DNA of 64,000 nt from Planctomycetota bacterium (GTDB taxonomy: Bacteria; Planctomycetota; UBA1135; GCA-002686595): positions 1 through 64,000 of the forward strand of contig JAJDEW010000074.1 of assembly GCA_029259595.1 (NCBI GenBank), read 5' to 3'. The number at the start of each line of letters is the position of its first letter. The first letter of the stretch is position 1. Below, in pieces: positions 34,938 through 43,827 of the stretch. The notes beneath the pieces are model-generated. The model worked only from the letters and a program-made list of their open reading frames with translations. It was not told the origin of the DNA and ran no database searches. The position numbers were made by a program, and so were the translations under genes.

Positions 34938-35567
34938 TCAGCGATCGAAGGGCGTGATGTCGTCCTCGGTTCCGAATTGGCCATCGGAACCGGCGGAGAT
35001 CAGTTGGAACTTCGTGTGCTTGTAAAAGCGTTTGGTCGTCGGGTTCTCGTAGGCCCGCGGGGAGCTGAGGATCTCCTCGCCCGTCGCGGGGTCCCACGTC
35101 AGGTACATGCGGTCCTTGACCTCATAGTCCTGGCGATGGATGTAGGCGATCGGATTGTCCCAGCGATCGACGAATTCGAGCAGGTCGCGCCCGAGGTCGC
35201 CCAACGTTTGGGGCGAGGAGTCGCCATCGGTGTTCTGGAGCTTGTCCGGCTCGATGAGGCCGCCCGCCTCCCAGTTCTTCGACCACAGCGCCTGAACGAG
35301 GGCCTCGATGCCGATGTTCGTCCCGTCGTTCGGAACGCCCTCGTCGGGGTCGAACCAGCTCTTCGGATAGTCGCCGTATTCGTCCTCGTAGGACTCGATC
35401 ACGCCCTCGAGCATGATCAGGTCCTGGCGCGTCATGCTGCTCTTGCTGGCGTCCGAGGCCTCGGTCATGTTCACGATCAGGATCGTGGACAGGATCCCGA
35501 CGATCAGGATGACCGCCAAGATCTCGATCAGGGTGAAGCCGGCTCGATTCGTTCGTCCGTGTTTCAT
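34938..35567 (-). CDS. major pseudopilin (GspG-like)
   Basis: The 209-residue protein begins MKHGRTNRAGFTLIEILAVIL, a leader of basic residues with the GFTLIE cleavage motif, and continues with the GspG-type helix. It ends with SAGSDGQFGTEDDITPFD, the calcium-binding loop type of GspG. The middle holds an insert (PDEGVPNDGTNIGIEALVQALW) that lengthens it beyond the usual 145 residues. It should be the main subunit of the pseudopilus built by this cluster. Start at 35567, two bases after the TPR gene's stop. Confidence 0.85.
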   Translation of the reverse strand: MKHGRTNRAGFTLIEILAVILIVGILSTILIVNMTEASDASKSSMTRQDLIMLEGVIESYEDEYGDYPKSWFDPDEGVPNDGTNIGIEALVQALWSKNWEAGGLIEPDKLQNTDGDSSPQTLGDLGRDLLEFVDRWDNPIAYIHRQDYEVKDRMYLTWDPATGEEILSSPRAYENPTTKRFYKHTKFQLISAGSDGQFGTEDDITPFDR

Positions 35568-35569
35568 GT

Positions 35570-38317
35570 TCACTTCCGGTAGACGACTTCGACGTTGTCC
35601 ATGCGCGCGTCGACGACGCGTCCGGCTTCGCCTTCGACGAAGAAGCCGACGAGGAGTGCGTTGGACGAGCCCTTGCCCAGGCTCGGCATCGAAACCCCTT
35701 CGACGAGCGGGATGCCGTCGAGGGAGATCGTGACCGTCGACTCGCTCGATTCGCCCGTGCGGTCGATGCGCAGATGCACCCACTCGCCGACGGCGAAGGT
35801 CTGCTGCATGTCCGTCGAGGCCGGCTTCTGACCGGAGCGCTGGAAGCGCACCTGTACGTTGCCTTCCTTGTGGCGAAGGACGGCGGCTTCGTCGGTCAGC
35901 TCCATCTCGCCTCGGCGCTGGCGCTCACGCCAGACCCGCAGACCGCAGTTCGAGACGGTCTCCGGTGCGATCCACAGGTCGGCCTCGAACGAGACGAAGG
36001 CGTTCGCGGGATAGTCACGGAAGACGGAAACGGTACGCGACTGCTGGAAGGCGCCGTCGATCCGCACGGCACCTTCGAGCATCGAGACCTCGACGCCGTC
36101 GCCCTCGCTCGTGCTCCAGTTGTTGGCCAGGCGCTTGCGGTTCAGGGGATCCGTCCAGGCCTCCTTCTCGAGGTGCTCCCGCAGCCGATCGATCTGATCG
36201 CGGGCCCAGACCCGATAGGGATCGTCCTCGGGCAGGCTGCGACGCGACTCGTCCAGGTTGCCGAGCAGGATCATCGCCTCCTGCGAATCACCTTCGAGGT
36301 ACGTGCACCAGGCCAGGCCCGCGCGCGCGATGGGATCGTCACCGGCCAACGCCTTCGAAGCCTCGAAGCTCGCGCGCGCGTCGAAGACCTGCCGTAGACG
36401 GAGGAAGTTCATGCCCCGCAAGGCATGCACTTCGGCCCGCTCGGGAGCGAGTCCGATCGCGCGCTCGAGATAGCGCTCGGCATCCTCGAAGCGTCCCAGC
36501 CGAAAGGCCATGTCGCCGAGCGCCGCCAGCGCGTCCTCGAAATCGAGCTCTTGCTCGAGCGCGGTCAGAAGCGACGTGCGCGCGCCCTCGTAGTCGTCGC
36601 GCTCGCTCAGGATGCGTCCGCGCTGGTACCAGGCATAGGCGTCGGTCGGATCGACCGCCAAGGCCTCGTCGGCGAACCGCAGGGCCTCCTCGGAGTTCCC
36701 GGTCACCTCGGCCAAGAACGATAGCGCGGCCAGCGGTCGGTTCGCGCGCAACGGATCCGCCTCGCTCGCGAGCAGGAGCTGGTCCCGCGCACGCTCGAAG
36801 CTGCCGGCAGCAAGGCTCGCGACGCCGCGCGCCAGGAGCAACTCGAGACCGACCCCCTCCTCCGATGCATCGCCGCCCAGAGCCATGCCGTCGTCACGCG
36901 CCATCGACGCATCCAACAGCGCCGTCGCCAGACGCCCGGCCTTCGCGATCTGGTTGCGGTCATCGGCCGAGGCGGCCTGCGCGAACACGCGGTGGGCCTC
37001 GGTGACCTCTCCCGCGGCGAAGAGCGCGCTGGCGAGTGCATTGCGGATGCCCACGCGAACGTGCAGCTGGCTCGGATCGGACGGCGCCGAGCGATTGGCC
37101 TGCTGCAAGTGCTCGATCGCCTCGGTGTAGCGACCGCGCCGTTCCAGGAACGAGCCGAGCGCCCAGCGCGTCTCCCACGAGCCGCGCTCCTTGGACACCC
37201 CGGTGCGCAGGCGTTCTTCGGCGGATTCGAAGAGCAGGAAGCGCTCCTCCAGGAGCCCGAGCCGGGCGTGGATCACCGCGCGGTGGTCGAAGTCCTCGAG
37301 CAGCGCCTCGTACTCTTCGAAGGCGCGCTCGAAGTCGAAGGCCGCTTCGTGGCAGCGCGCGAGACCGATGCGGGGTTCGGGATCTTCGGCGTCGAAGGCC
37401 ACGCACTTGCGGTAGAGCTCCTCGGCCACCTCGAGCGCCCGGCCGGCGTCCAGGCGGTGGCGCACGCAGTAGTCCGCCAGGGCCAGAGCCTCGTCGTAGC
37501 TGCTGCGCGAGATCGACGGGCCGATGCGGCGCGACTCGATCTCGATCTCGTTCGCGACCGTGTTCGCGAAGCCGAAGGTGTCGACCCGCGAGCGCGGCTC
37601 GGGAATCATGCCTTCGCCCACGTTGCCGAAGACTTCGACCCCGGTGTCCGGATCGATCTGGACGAACAGCAGCTCTTCCTCGGAACGGGACGGGTCCGTG
37701 ACCAAGCCGAAGCGGTCCTCGTTGCCGATGCGGCCGAAGATCGTGACCCCGTTCTTGCGCGCGACCCAGTCGTAGCGGCTCTTGTAGCCTTCGATCCGTG
37801 CGATGCGCGCAGCCGGCGTTTCGTCTCGGTACGGATCGTCCTCCACCTCCTCGCGCAGCGCGGCGATCATCGATCCGGTGCGCTTCTTCTCGGTCTCGTC
37901 GAGGAAGGAGAGGTCGTCCTGGAAATCGTCGGGCTCGCCCAGATTCGCGAAGAGCTCGGGCAGATCGACCGGCTCGAGCGCGAAGCGCAGGAGCGCGTAG
38001 CTCTGCGGTGCGGGGCCCGGCTCGGTAGGCGGCAGGAGGCCGGCCAGCGGCGCACGCGGCGGCTCGACGAGGTCCAGGGGCGGCAGCGGACGCGTGTCCC
38101 GCGGCGGCGAGAACAACTCGCGCGTGAGCAACGGCGGAGCGTCACCGTCGGGGAGCGTGACGTCCACTGCGGGCGCCTGGAAGTGCTCGAAGGCGGCCTC
38201 GCGGGCCCGTTTGCGCGAGCGCGCGCCCGCACCGGAGTCGCCGAGCAGATCCCACGTCATCCAACCGAGCAGCAGCACGGCGATGAGAAAGACGGTCTGT
38301 TCTTGCTTCAATCGCAT
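35570..38317 (-). CDS. membrane-anchored TPR protein with C-terminal LamG-like domain
   Basis: The 915-residue product has one N-terminal membrane helix (VFLIAVLLLGWMTWDLL, about 9-25), an ~200-residue low-conservation region, then roughly ten TPR units between 300 and 720 (for example DAYAWYQRGRILSERDDYEGARTSLLTAL and ALAALGDMAFRLGRFEDAERYLERAIG). The last ~170 residues are a beta-sandwich (ANAFVSFEADLWIAPETVSNCGLRVW, TVTISLDGIPLVEGVSMPSLG) resembling a LamG or DUF1080 domain. It lies between the PilO-like and G-like genes, so it may serve as a pilus-assembly scaffold or PilP-type partner. That role is inferred from position. Confidence 0.65.
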   Translation of the reverse strand: MRLKQEQTVFLIAVLLLGWMTWDLLGDSGAGARSRKRAREAAFEHFQAPAVDVTLPDGDAPPLLTRELFSPPRDTRPLPPLDLVEPPRAPLAGLLPPTEPGPAPQSYALLRFALEPVDLPELFANLGEPDDFQDDLSFLDETEKKRTGSMIAALREEVEDDPYRDETPAARIARIEGYKSRYDWVARKNGVTIFGRIGNEDRFGLVTDPSRSEEELLFVQIDPDTGVEVFGNVGEGMIPEPRSRVDTFGFANTVANEIEIESRRIGPSISRSSYDEALALADYCVRHRLDAGRALEVAEELYRKCVAFDAEDPEPRIGLARCHEAAFDFERAFEEYEALLEDFDHRAVIHARLGLLEERFLLFESAEERLRTGVSKERGSWETRWALGSFLERRGRYTEAIEHLQQANRSAPSDPSQLHVRVGIRNALASALFAAGEVTEAHRVFAQAASADDRNQIAKAGRLATALLDASMARDDGMALGGDASEEGVGLELLLARGVASLAAGSFERARDQLLLASEADPLRANRPLAALSFLAEVTGNSEEALRFADEALAVDPTDAYAWYQRGRILSERDDYEGARTSLLTALEQELDFEDALAALGDMAFRLGRFEDAERYLERAIGLAPERAEVHALRGMNFLRLRQVFDARASFEASKALAGDDPIARAGLAWCTYLEGDSQEAMILLGNLDESRRSLPEDDPYRVWARDQIDRLREHLEKEAWTDPLNRKRLANNWSTSEGDGVEVSMLEGAVRIDGAFQQSRTVSVFRDYPANAFVSFEADLWIAPETVSNCGLRVWRERQRRGEMELTDEAAVLRHKEGNVQVRFQRSGQKPASTDMQQTFAVGEWVHLRIDRTGESSESTVTISLDGIPLVEGVSMPSLGKGSSNALLVGFFVEGEAGRVVDARMDNVEVVYRK

Positions 38318-38321
38318 CGCG

Positions 38322-39086
38322 CTAGCCTTCCGCCCGACTCAGCCGCGGAATCACGAGGACGAGGTCCAGGCGCACTTCGTCGTCCTTGTTCCGGGCCTGC
38401 TGCATCTCGAGCTCGTACAGGTGGAGGCCGCGCCCTTCGGGCGGCCGTTGGGTCAGTGTCAAGAGGCGCGTGACGGCGAGAGACGTTCCGACGACGTCGA
38501 ACTCGACGCGCGTGCGCTCGATGTTGCCGAGACCAGCGCGGGTCGAGAGCCCCGGGTCGAGCCGGACGACGATACGGTCCACGCGCTCCACCCCGGCCGC
38601 GATCGCGAGGCGCACGGTCGTGTCCACGACGTCCAAGGCCTCCAGGTACCGCTCGATCTCCGCGTCACGGGTCGGCGAGAGCTGCGGCATCCCGAGGCTC
38701 GCATCCACGTTCAGGTTGGCCCGATTCGCCCGCTGCAAGAGGTCCTCCCGGACGTTCGTCAGCGCGCGCTGGAACTGATTGGCGGCGGAGCCGAGCGCGG
38801 GATCGATCGTGAAGCCCTCGCGCGGCACGAAGCGCACTTCGTTCTCGAGCGTCGTCACGGCGGAGCGCAAGTCCTTGTTCTCCGCCTCGGCCGTGGCCTT
38901 GTCGGAGGCCGTGAAGAGGCCGCCGCGCAGCTCGGTTTCGTTGCTCGTGATCGTGCGGTTCGCCGCCTGGATCTGGTCGCCGAAGACCGAACCGAGCACG
39001 GACATGCCGATGAAGAAGACGACAAAGCCCGTCACGACCATCGTCACGAAACGCTTGTTCTCCTGCCAGTAGTCGTTGAAGTCCAT
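38322..39086 (-). CDS. PilO/GspM-like inner-membrane assembly protein
   Basis: The 254-residue product has a short cytoplasmic tail, one membrane helix (about 14-36, FVTMVVTGFVVFFIGMSVLG), a coiled-coil stretch and a C-terminal alpha/beta fold ending VRLDLVLVIPRL, as in PilO and GspM. It follows the PilM-PilN fusion and its ATG shares one base with that gene's stop (TGATG). With PilN it would form the periplasmic alignment complex linking the cytoplasmic PilM ring to the pseudopilus. Confidence 0.7.
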   Translation of the reverse strand: MDFNDYWQENKRFVTMVVTGFVVFFIGMSVLGSVFGDQIQAANRTITSNETELRGGLFTASDKATAEAENKDLRSAVTTLENEVRFVPREGFTIDPALGSAANQFQRALTNVREDLLQRANRANLNVDASLGMPQLSPTRDAEIERYLEALDVVDTTVRLAIAAGVERVDRIVVRLDPGLSTRAGLGNIERTRVEFDVVGTSLAVTRLLTLTQRPPEGRGLHLYELEMQQARNKDDEVRLDLVLVIPRLSRAEG

Positions 39087-40744
39087 CAGCCTTCACCTCC
39101 TTCCTCGTCGTCCTCGTCCAGCTCGGCCACCTCGGGCGGGGGTGCCAAGAGCGTGAGGTCCAGCGTGAAGTCCGTCTGCGTCGCTCCCATCCGGTGCTTG
39201 ATGCGCGCCGTAGGTAGGAGCTCCTGCAGGGCGCCGACGAATTCCTCGAAGAGCAGCGAAGGCGCGCTCGTTCCTTCGCGCGCACGCCCCTTGAAGCGCA
39301 GGATCGGCAGCTCGACTTCGCGCGTGACGCCGAGCTCCTCGTCGCTGCCCCAGGTGCTGGTCATGCTCTCGAGCCAGAAGCCCTCGGGGATCGTCTTCTC
39401 GATCGCGGCGATCGTGCGCACGGTCTGCTCGCCGGAACCCGCCAGCGCAAAGAGCTCGCTCGCGAAGAGCTCCATGCCGCGGTTCTCGTCGATCAGTCCG
39501 AGGGTCGCCTGGTTGTTGCGCTTGGCCGTCCGCAAGCGGCGCCCGACGCTGTGGGCCTCGCCTTCGAGACCGTTCAGCTGCTTGTTCTGATGCCAGGCGC
39601 TCAGCCCCAGGTACAGCAGAGCCAGAGCGGCCGCTGCGATCAGGAAGGCCGGCCCGCTCAGGAAGTCCCGCTTCTTGCGGACGGCGGAAGGCAGGAGCTC
39701 GATCCCGTAAGCGTCGGGATCGGAGGCGCACGTCGCGAGACCGAGGGCGCACACGGCCTCGAGCTTGTGATCTTCGAGCTGGCTCGCGGCCTCGGGCGAG
39801 AGCTTGGAGACGTCCACCACGATGAACGGGTCGAACGGTTCGACCGGAACGCCGAGCCCGTTGGCGAGGTACTCGGGGAAGCCGTCCAAGGCCGCTCCAC
39901 CGCCGCACAGGAACACGCGATCGAGCTTCAGCGAGGAGAGCTTGATCTGGTTCTTCGCGAACAGGACGGTCGATTGCAGCAGGCTGAGAATCTGGCCCGC
40001 CGGCCCCATCATCGCGCGACTGGCCTTCTCGGCATTCGGATCCTTGAAGCTCGCGTGCGGGCGCAACGAGCACTCGTCGATCTTGAACTCCTCGGCGCGC
40101 GCTTCGCTGATGTTGAAGCGCTCGACGATGGCCTGATCGAAGAGCCGCGACCCCCCGTTCAGGTTGCGCGCGAACAAGAGGTCCGTTCCGCGCATCAGGA
40201 TGACGTCGACGTTGTCGCGCCCGATGTTCGCGAGCAGGACCGTGTCCTCCATCACGACGCCGTAGTGCAGGAAGGCGTTGTAGAGCGCGATCGCGTTGGG
40301 CGTGAAGGCGTTCAGCTGGCCGCCCAGACTCGCCAGGCCCTCCGAGTGCTCCTCCAGCAAGGATTCGCGCGCCATGCAGAGCACGACCACGTCCTCGCCG
40401 TCGATCTCGGGCAGCTCGGGCAGCACGTTGAAGTCGGAGGCGACCTCGGCTTCGGACTGGCTGGCGATCTCCTGGGCCTCGAAGTGCATCAGCTTGCGGA
40501 GCTGCCAATCGGGCACGCGGGGCACGCGCGTGTAGCGCATGTTGATCTCGCGCCCGGTCAGCCCGATGCGGCAGACCTTCGGCTTGGAGGCGTTTCCGAG
40601 GGCCTCCCAGCCGCTGGTGACGGTGCCGCCTTCGTTCGGCGCCACGACGAATTCGTGAACGACGAACGAGTTGCCCTTGACCTCCCCGCGCAAGAGCTTG
40701 GCGGTCGAAGTCCCGATGTCGATTCCCGTTGCGGTTCTGGCCAT
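39086..40744 (-). CDS. PilM-PilN (GspL-like) fusion protein
   Basis: The 552-residue protein starts with an actin-like ATPase domain of the PilM family: GIDIGTSTAKLLRGE at the N-terminus, VLLANIGRDNVDVILMRG and FLCGGGAALDGFPEYLANGLGVPVEPFDPF (the C-terminal nucleotide region). A single membrane helix follows (about 368-388, FLIAAAALALLYLGLSAW), then a coiled coil and a C-terminal PilN-like domain. PilM and PilN are separate in type IV pili, whereas GspL fuses them in type II secretion. Start at 40744; start and stop neighbours overlap or nearly touch. Confidence 0.85.
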   Translation of the reverse strand: MARTATGIDIGTSTAKLLRGEVKGNSFVVHEFVVAPNEGGTVTSGWEALGNASKPKVCRIGLTGREINMRYTRVPRVPDWQLRKLMHFEAQEIASQSEAEVASDFNVLPELPEIDGEDVVVLCMARESLLEEHSEGLASLGGQLNAFTPNAIALYNAFLHYGVVMEDTVLLANIGRDNVDVILMRGTDLLFARNLNGGSRLFDQAIVERFNISEARAEEFKIDECSLRPHASFKDPNAEKASRAMMGPAGQILSLLQSTVLFAKNQIKLSSLKLDRVFLCGGGAALDGFPEYLANGLGVPVEPFDPFIVVDVSKLSPEAASQLEDHKLEAVCALGLATCASDPDAYGIELLPSAVRKKRDFLSGPAFLIAAAALALLYLGLSAWHQNKQLNGLEGEAHSVGRRLRTAKRNNQATLGLIDENRGMELFASELFALAGSGEQTVRTIAAIEKTIPEGFWLESMTSTWGSDEELGVTREVELPILRFKGRAREGTSAPSLLFEEFVGALQELLPTARIKHRMGATQTDFTLDLTLLAPPPEVAELDEDDEEGGEG

Positions 40745-40762
40745 GGACGGTTCTCTGGTGCC

Positions 40763-42691
40763 TTACTCTTGCTCGGACTGCGCCTCGAGCGCTGCCTGGA
40801 CGCGGCTGCGAATCCGAGGTTGTTTCGTCTCGTCGAGCGCATCGAGGACGGCACGCAGCTCACGCTCGTGCGAGCTCTTGCCAGCGCGTTCCTCGCCCGA
40901 CCACTCGGACCGGATGGCTTCGCGCAGCTCGAGCGCCTCGGCTTCCACCTCGCTGTCGGCGTAGGTCTGCGCGCATTCCTCGATCGCTTCGATGCACTCG
41001 CGGTAGAGGTCGGACAGCTGGAAGAAGCGCGCCCGCTCGACCTCCTGGCGCACCTCCTCGACCCGGGCGAGACCCGCTTGGATGAGCCGCGAGCGCCCGG
41101 CCTCGGCCTGCTGGACCGAACGCGCCTCGAAGGGCACGCGATCGAGCAGTTCGTTCCAGGCGGAGAGGGCCTCCCCGAAGCGCCGTTGGCGCTCGGCGTC
41201 CCGCGCTCGATCCGCGAGGGCGTTGGCCTGCACGCGCTCTTCGTTGAAGACCACCTGCATGTCGAAGCCGGACAGTCCCGCGAGTTCTGCGCGCACGGAG
41301 AGCGTGCCGTCGCTCGTCACGCCCGATGCCGCAATCGGCTGGGCAAAACCGACGCGCACGAGATTGACCCCCTGGCCGAGCAAGAGGCTCTCGACCGCGC
41401 GTGCCTCGAACTCGTTCGCGTGCGACACGTAGCCGTCGGGACCGATGGTCGAAACGAAGCCGGCCTCGTTCGAGTCGTCTCCGGGACGGGCCGCGAAGCA
41501 CAGGTCCGCGTCTTGCGGAACCTTCGCGACCCGGAACGTGAAGCCCTTTTCGGTCGTCGCGACGGTCCAATCAGCCCCGGCCCAGCCTACGAGGCCGTCT
41601 TCCGTCCAGGACCCGATGTCGATCCCGGGGAAGATCACCGAGCCGCTGCGAACGATCGCGAGCGTGGAGGAGGCGGCACCGAAGCGGTGGGCCTCGAACT
41701 CCTGGAAGGTGGCGGCGGGCGCGTGCGCCTCGCCCTGGACGACACTCACGTCGTCGACCGAAACGGTGCCTTCGGCCGTCGCACGCGCCGCGACGACGAG
41801 CGCTCCGGACTCGAGGCCGGGCAAGCCGTTGCAGGTCAGGACGAGCTCCTGAAAGCCGTCGGTCTTCGTCAGCGCCGGGCTCCAGGCCAAGAAGGAGCGG
41901 CCTTGTCCGTCCGTGAGCTCGAGCCCCAGGCGTGCCTCGGCCCCATCCTCGGCCCAGAGCGAGGCGTGCACCTCGTAGCCCCGCCGGGAGGCGATGACAA
42001 AGGCCGGCGAACGCGCGAAGGCCCACTCGCCCGCGGCCAAGAAGCAGCCCATTCCGAAGGCGCCGCTGCGGGCGTAACCGGTGTCCCGCTCGAAGACCTG
42101 GGCGGCCGCATCGGCGGACTCCCAGGCCAGGGGCTTGTCCGCGTTCTCGAACGAGCCGTCGGCGAGCTTGTTGCCCGGTACGGCCACGACGTTGGCCGCA
42201 ACGGCCTGACCTTCGCCACCCCGCAGGGTGTGCCAGGCGAGGTAGCCCCCGCCACCGAGCACGGCCAACAGAAAGGCCAAGAGCACGGTCGAGCGCTTGC
42301 CGGTCCCCGCCAGGGCCTCGGCACTGATGCGACCGACCTCCCCGGAATCAGCGGCGGCGGTCGCGCGCGGGCGCTCGTCCGCGAGCTGCGCATCCTCGAA
42401 GACCAGTTTGATGTTGCCCAGGCTGAAGGCGTCACCGTGGGCGAGCGCCTCCTCCTCGACCTGCCGGCCTCCGACCCGGGTCCCGTTCGTACTGCCGAGA
42501 TCGACCAAGAGGGCCTTGCCGTTCGCGATGCGCAGCTCGGCGTGCTTGCCGGACACCGACGCGTCGTCGAGCACGATGGCATTGCCGGGGCGTCGCCCCA
42601 GGGTCACGGTGCCGTCGGAGAGCGGCAGCCGCTCCCCGAGTCGCTCTCCCGATTCGATACGAAGCCAGTAGCGCGCGTCCCGCGAGTCCAT
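40763..42691 (-). CDS. FHA-domain membrane protein with CBM-like domain
   Basis: The 642-residue product has a FHA domain near residues 10-110 (VTLGRRPGNAIVLDDASVSGKHAEL, DLGSTNGTRVGG) that should bind phosphothreonine in the cytoplasm. One membrane helix follows (about 146-165). The exported part begins with a CBM4/9-like beta sandwich (DGSFENADKPLAWES, FIVASRRGYEVHASLWAED) and ends in a helical repeat region rich in Glu and Arg (ERQRRFGEALSAWNELLDRVP). The ATG at 42691 gives a clean N-terminus before the first beta strand. It lies at the head of the pseudopilus operon and may link it to Ser/Thr kinase signalling; the kinase gene at 48862 is a candidate partner. Confidence 0.7.
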   Translation of the reverse strand: MDSRDARYWLRIESGERLGERLPLSDGTVTLGRRPGNAIVLDDASVSGKHAELRIANGKALLVDLGSTNGTRVGGRQVEEEALAHGDAFSLGNIKLVFEDAQLADERPRATAAADSGEVGRISAEALAGTGKRSTVLLAFLLAVLGGGGYLAWHTLRGGEGQAVAANVVAVPGNKLADGSFENADKPLAWESADAAAQVFERDTGYARSGAFGMGCFLAAGEWAFARSPAFVIASRRGYEVHASLWAEDGAEARLGLELTDGQGRSFLAWSPALTKTDGFQELVLTCNGLPGLESGALVVAARATAEGTVSVDDVSVVQGEAHAPAATFQEFEAHRFGAASSTLAIVRSGSVIFPGIDIGSWTEDGLVGWAGADWTVATTEKGFTFRVAKVPQDADLCFAARPGDDSNEAGFVSTIGPDGYVSHANEFEARAVESLLLGQGVNLVRVGFAQPIAASGVTSDGTLSVRAELAGLSGFDMQVVFNEERVQANALADRARDAERQRRFGEALSAWNELLDRVPFEARSVQQAEAGRSRLIQAGLARVEEVRQEVERARFFQLSDLYRECIEAIEECAQTYADSEVEAEALELREAIRSEWSGEERAGKSSHERELRAVLDALDETKQPRIRSRVQAALEAQSEQE

Positions 42692-42987
42692 TCGGTGAAG
42701 GCGTGAGGGTGGGGGGTCGACCGGACGAGCCACGGGCGAAGGTCGGGGAAGCCCGTCGGTGCGAAGCGGGGGGGGACCCGGCCTCCGCTCGGGACTATCC
42801 GAGGGAGGTGAGCATGTAACGCTCCTTCCGGACCTCCTTCACGGACCAAAGGTGGCGGGGAGCGCGGGGCGGGGAATCGTAGCTTGGAAGCGGGGTGAGG
42901 TCCCGGCCCGATTCGGGGGAGATCCGCCCAGAACGGTCGGAGAAGCGCGAAAAGGCCCGCTTCGGGATGCTAGCCTCGCGCGCGACG

Positions 42988-43800
42988 ATGAGGCGGGAAG
43001 ACCGGACGCGTGGACAGGACCAAGGGCAGCGCAGGGACGAGCGTCTGCCCCGCTTCTTCCTCGCCACGGATTCCGAAGACGGCCCGCCACGCTTCGCCCC
43101 CGGCGAGTTCGAGCACGCGACCAAAGTTCTGCGGCTGAAGCCGGGGGACCCCTTCCTGGGACTGGACGGCCAGGGCAGCCTCTGGCGCCTCGAGCTGGGA
43201 GAGACCGGTCGCCACGCGGCCAAGCTGCATCGCCTCGGCCCGCCCCTGCGCGAGCCCGCCCCCGGCGAGGAGGGCGCCCCCCTGCCCTGGGTCGAGCTGG
43301 CGGTCGCCTGGCCCAAACGACCGCGCGCCGACCCGATGCTGCGCACCCTCGTTCAGCTGGGAGTCGCGGCGATCGTGCCGCTCGACTGCAGCTGGAGCGG
43401 TGCTCAGAAGCTGCCCGCGCGCGGGGACGAGCGCCTGGTCCGCATTCTCCAGGACGCCTGCAAGCAAAGCGAACGCACGTGGCTCCCCGAGATCGGCCCG
43501 GGACGCACCGTCGCCGAGCTGCTCGAGGAGCGCGGCGAAGCCGCCATCGCGCTGCTCGATCCGCGCCATGGCATGGGCTTCGACACCTGGCTGCGCTCGA
43601 TCCGCACCGGGCTCGAATGCCTGGGAACGGCGGAACGCCCGATCACGCTGTGCATCGGCCCCGAGGGCGGCTTCTCGCCCGAGGAGACCGAGCTCTTCCT
43701 CCTGGCCGGCGCGCAGCCGGTGCTGCTCGGCCCGCACGTCCTGCGCATCGAAACGGCGGCGGTGGCCGCGATGGCCGTCGTCGGCTCGATCTACACCTGA
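42988..43800 (+). CDS. rsmE: 16S rRNA (uracil-1498-N3)-methyltransferase
   Basis: RsmE methylates U1498 of 16S rRNA. The 270-residue product has the PUA-like N-terminal part (RFFLATDS, EHATKVLRLKPGD) and the SPOUT core ending CIGPEGGFSPEETELF and LGPHVLRIETAAVAAMAVV, the knot that binds SAM. A QSERTWLPE segment replaces the usual QS-x-R-x-x-x-P motif. Two upstream in-frame ATGs (42967, 42895) exist; 42988 is chosen for the family length. It is divergent from the FHA gene and convergent, 27 bases apart, with the ankyrin gene. Confidence 0.93.
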   Translation: MRREDRTRGQDQGQRRDERLPRFFLATDSEDGPPRFAPGEFEHATKVLRLKPGDPFLGLDGQGSLWRLELGETGRHAAKLHRLGPPLREPAPGEEGAPLPWVELAVAWPKRPRADPMLRTLVQLGVAAIVPLDCSWSGAQKLPARGDERLVRILQDACKQSERTWLPEIGPGRTVAELLEERGEAAIALLDPRHGMGFDTWLRSIRTGLECLGTAERPITLCIGPEGGFSPEETELFLLAGAQPVLLGPHVLRIETAAVAAMAVVGSIYT

Positions 43801-43827
43801 CCGTCGTCCGGCGCGGAAGCCCGCGCC

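Noticed and set aside
39551-42706. 1051-codon plus-strand frame opposite the PilM-PilN and FHA genes
   Set aside because: Antisense to well-supported genes; no motifs.
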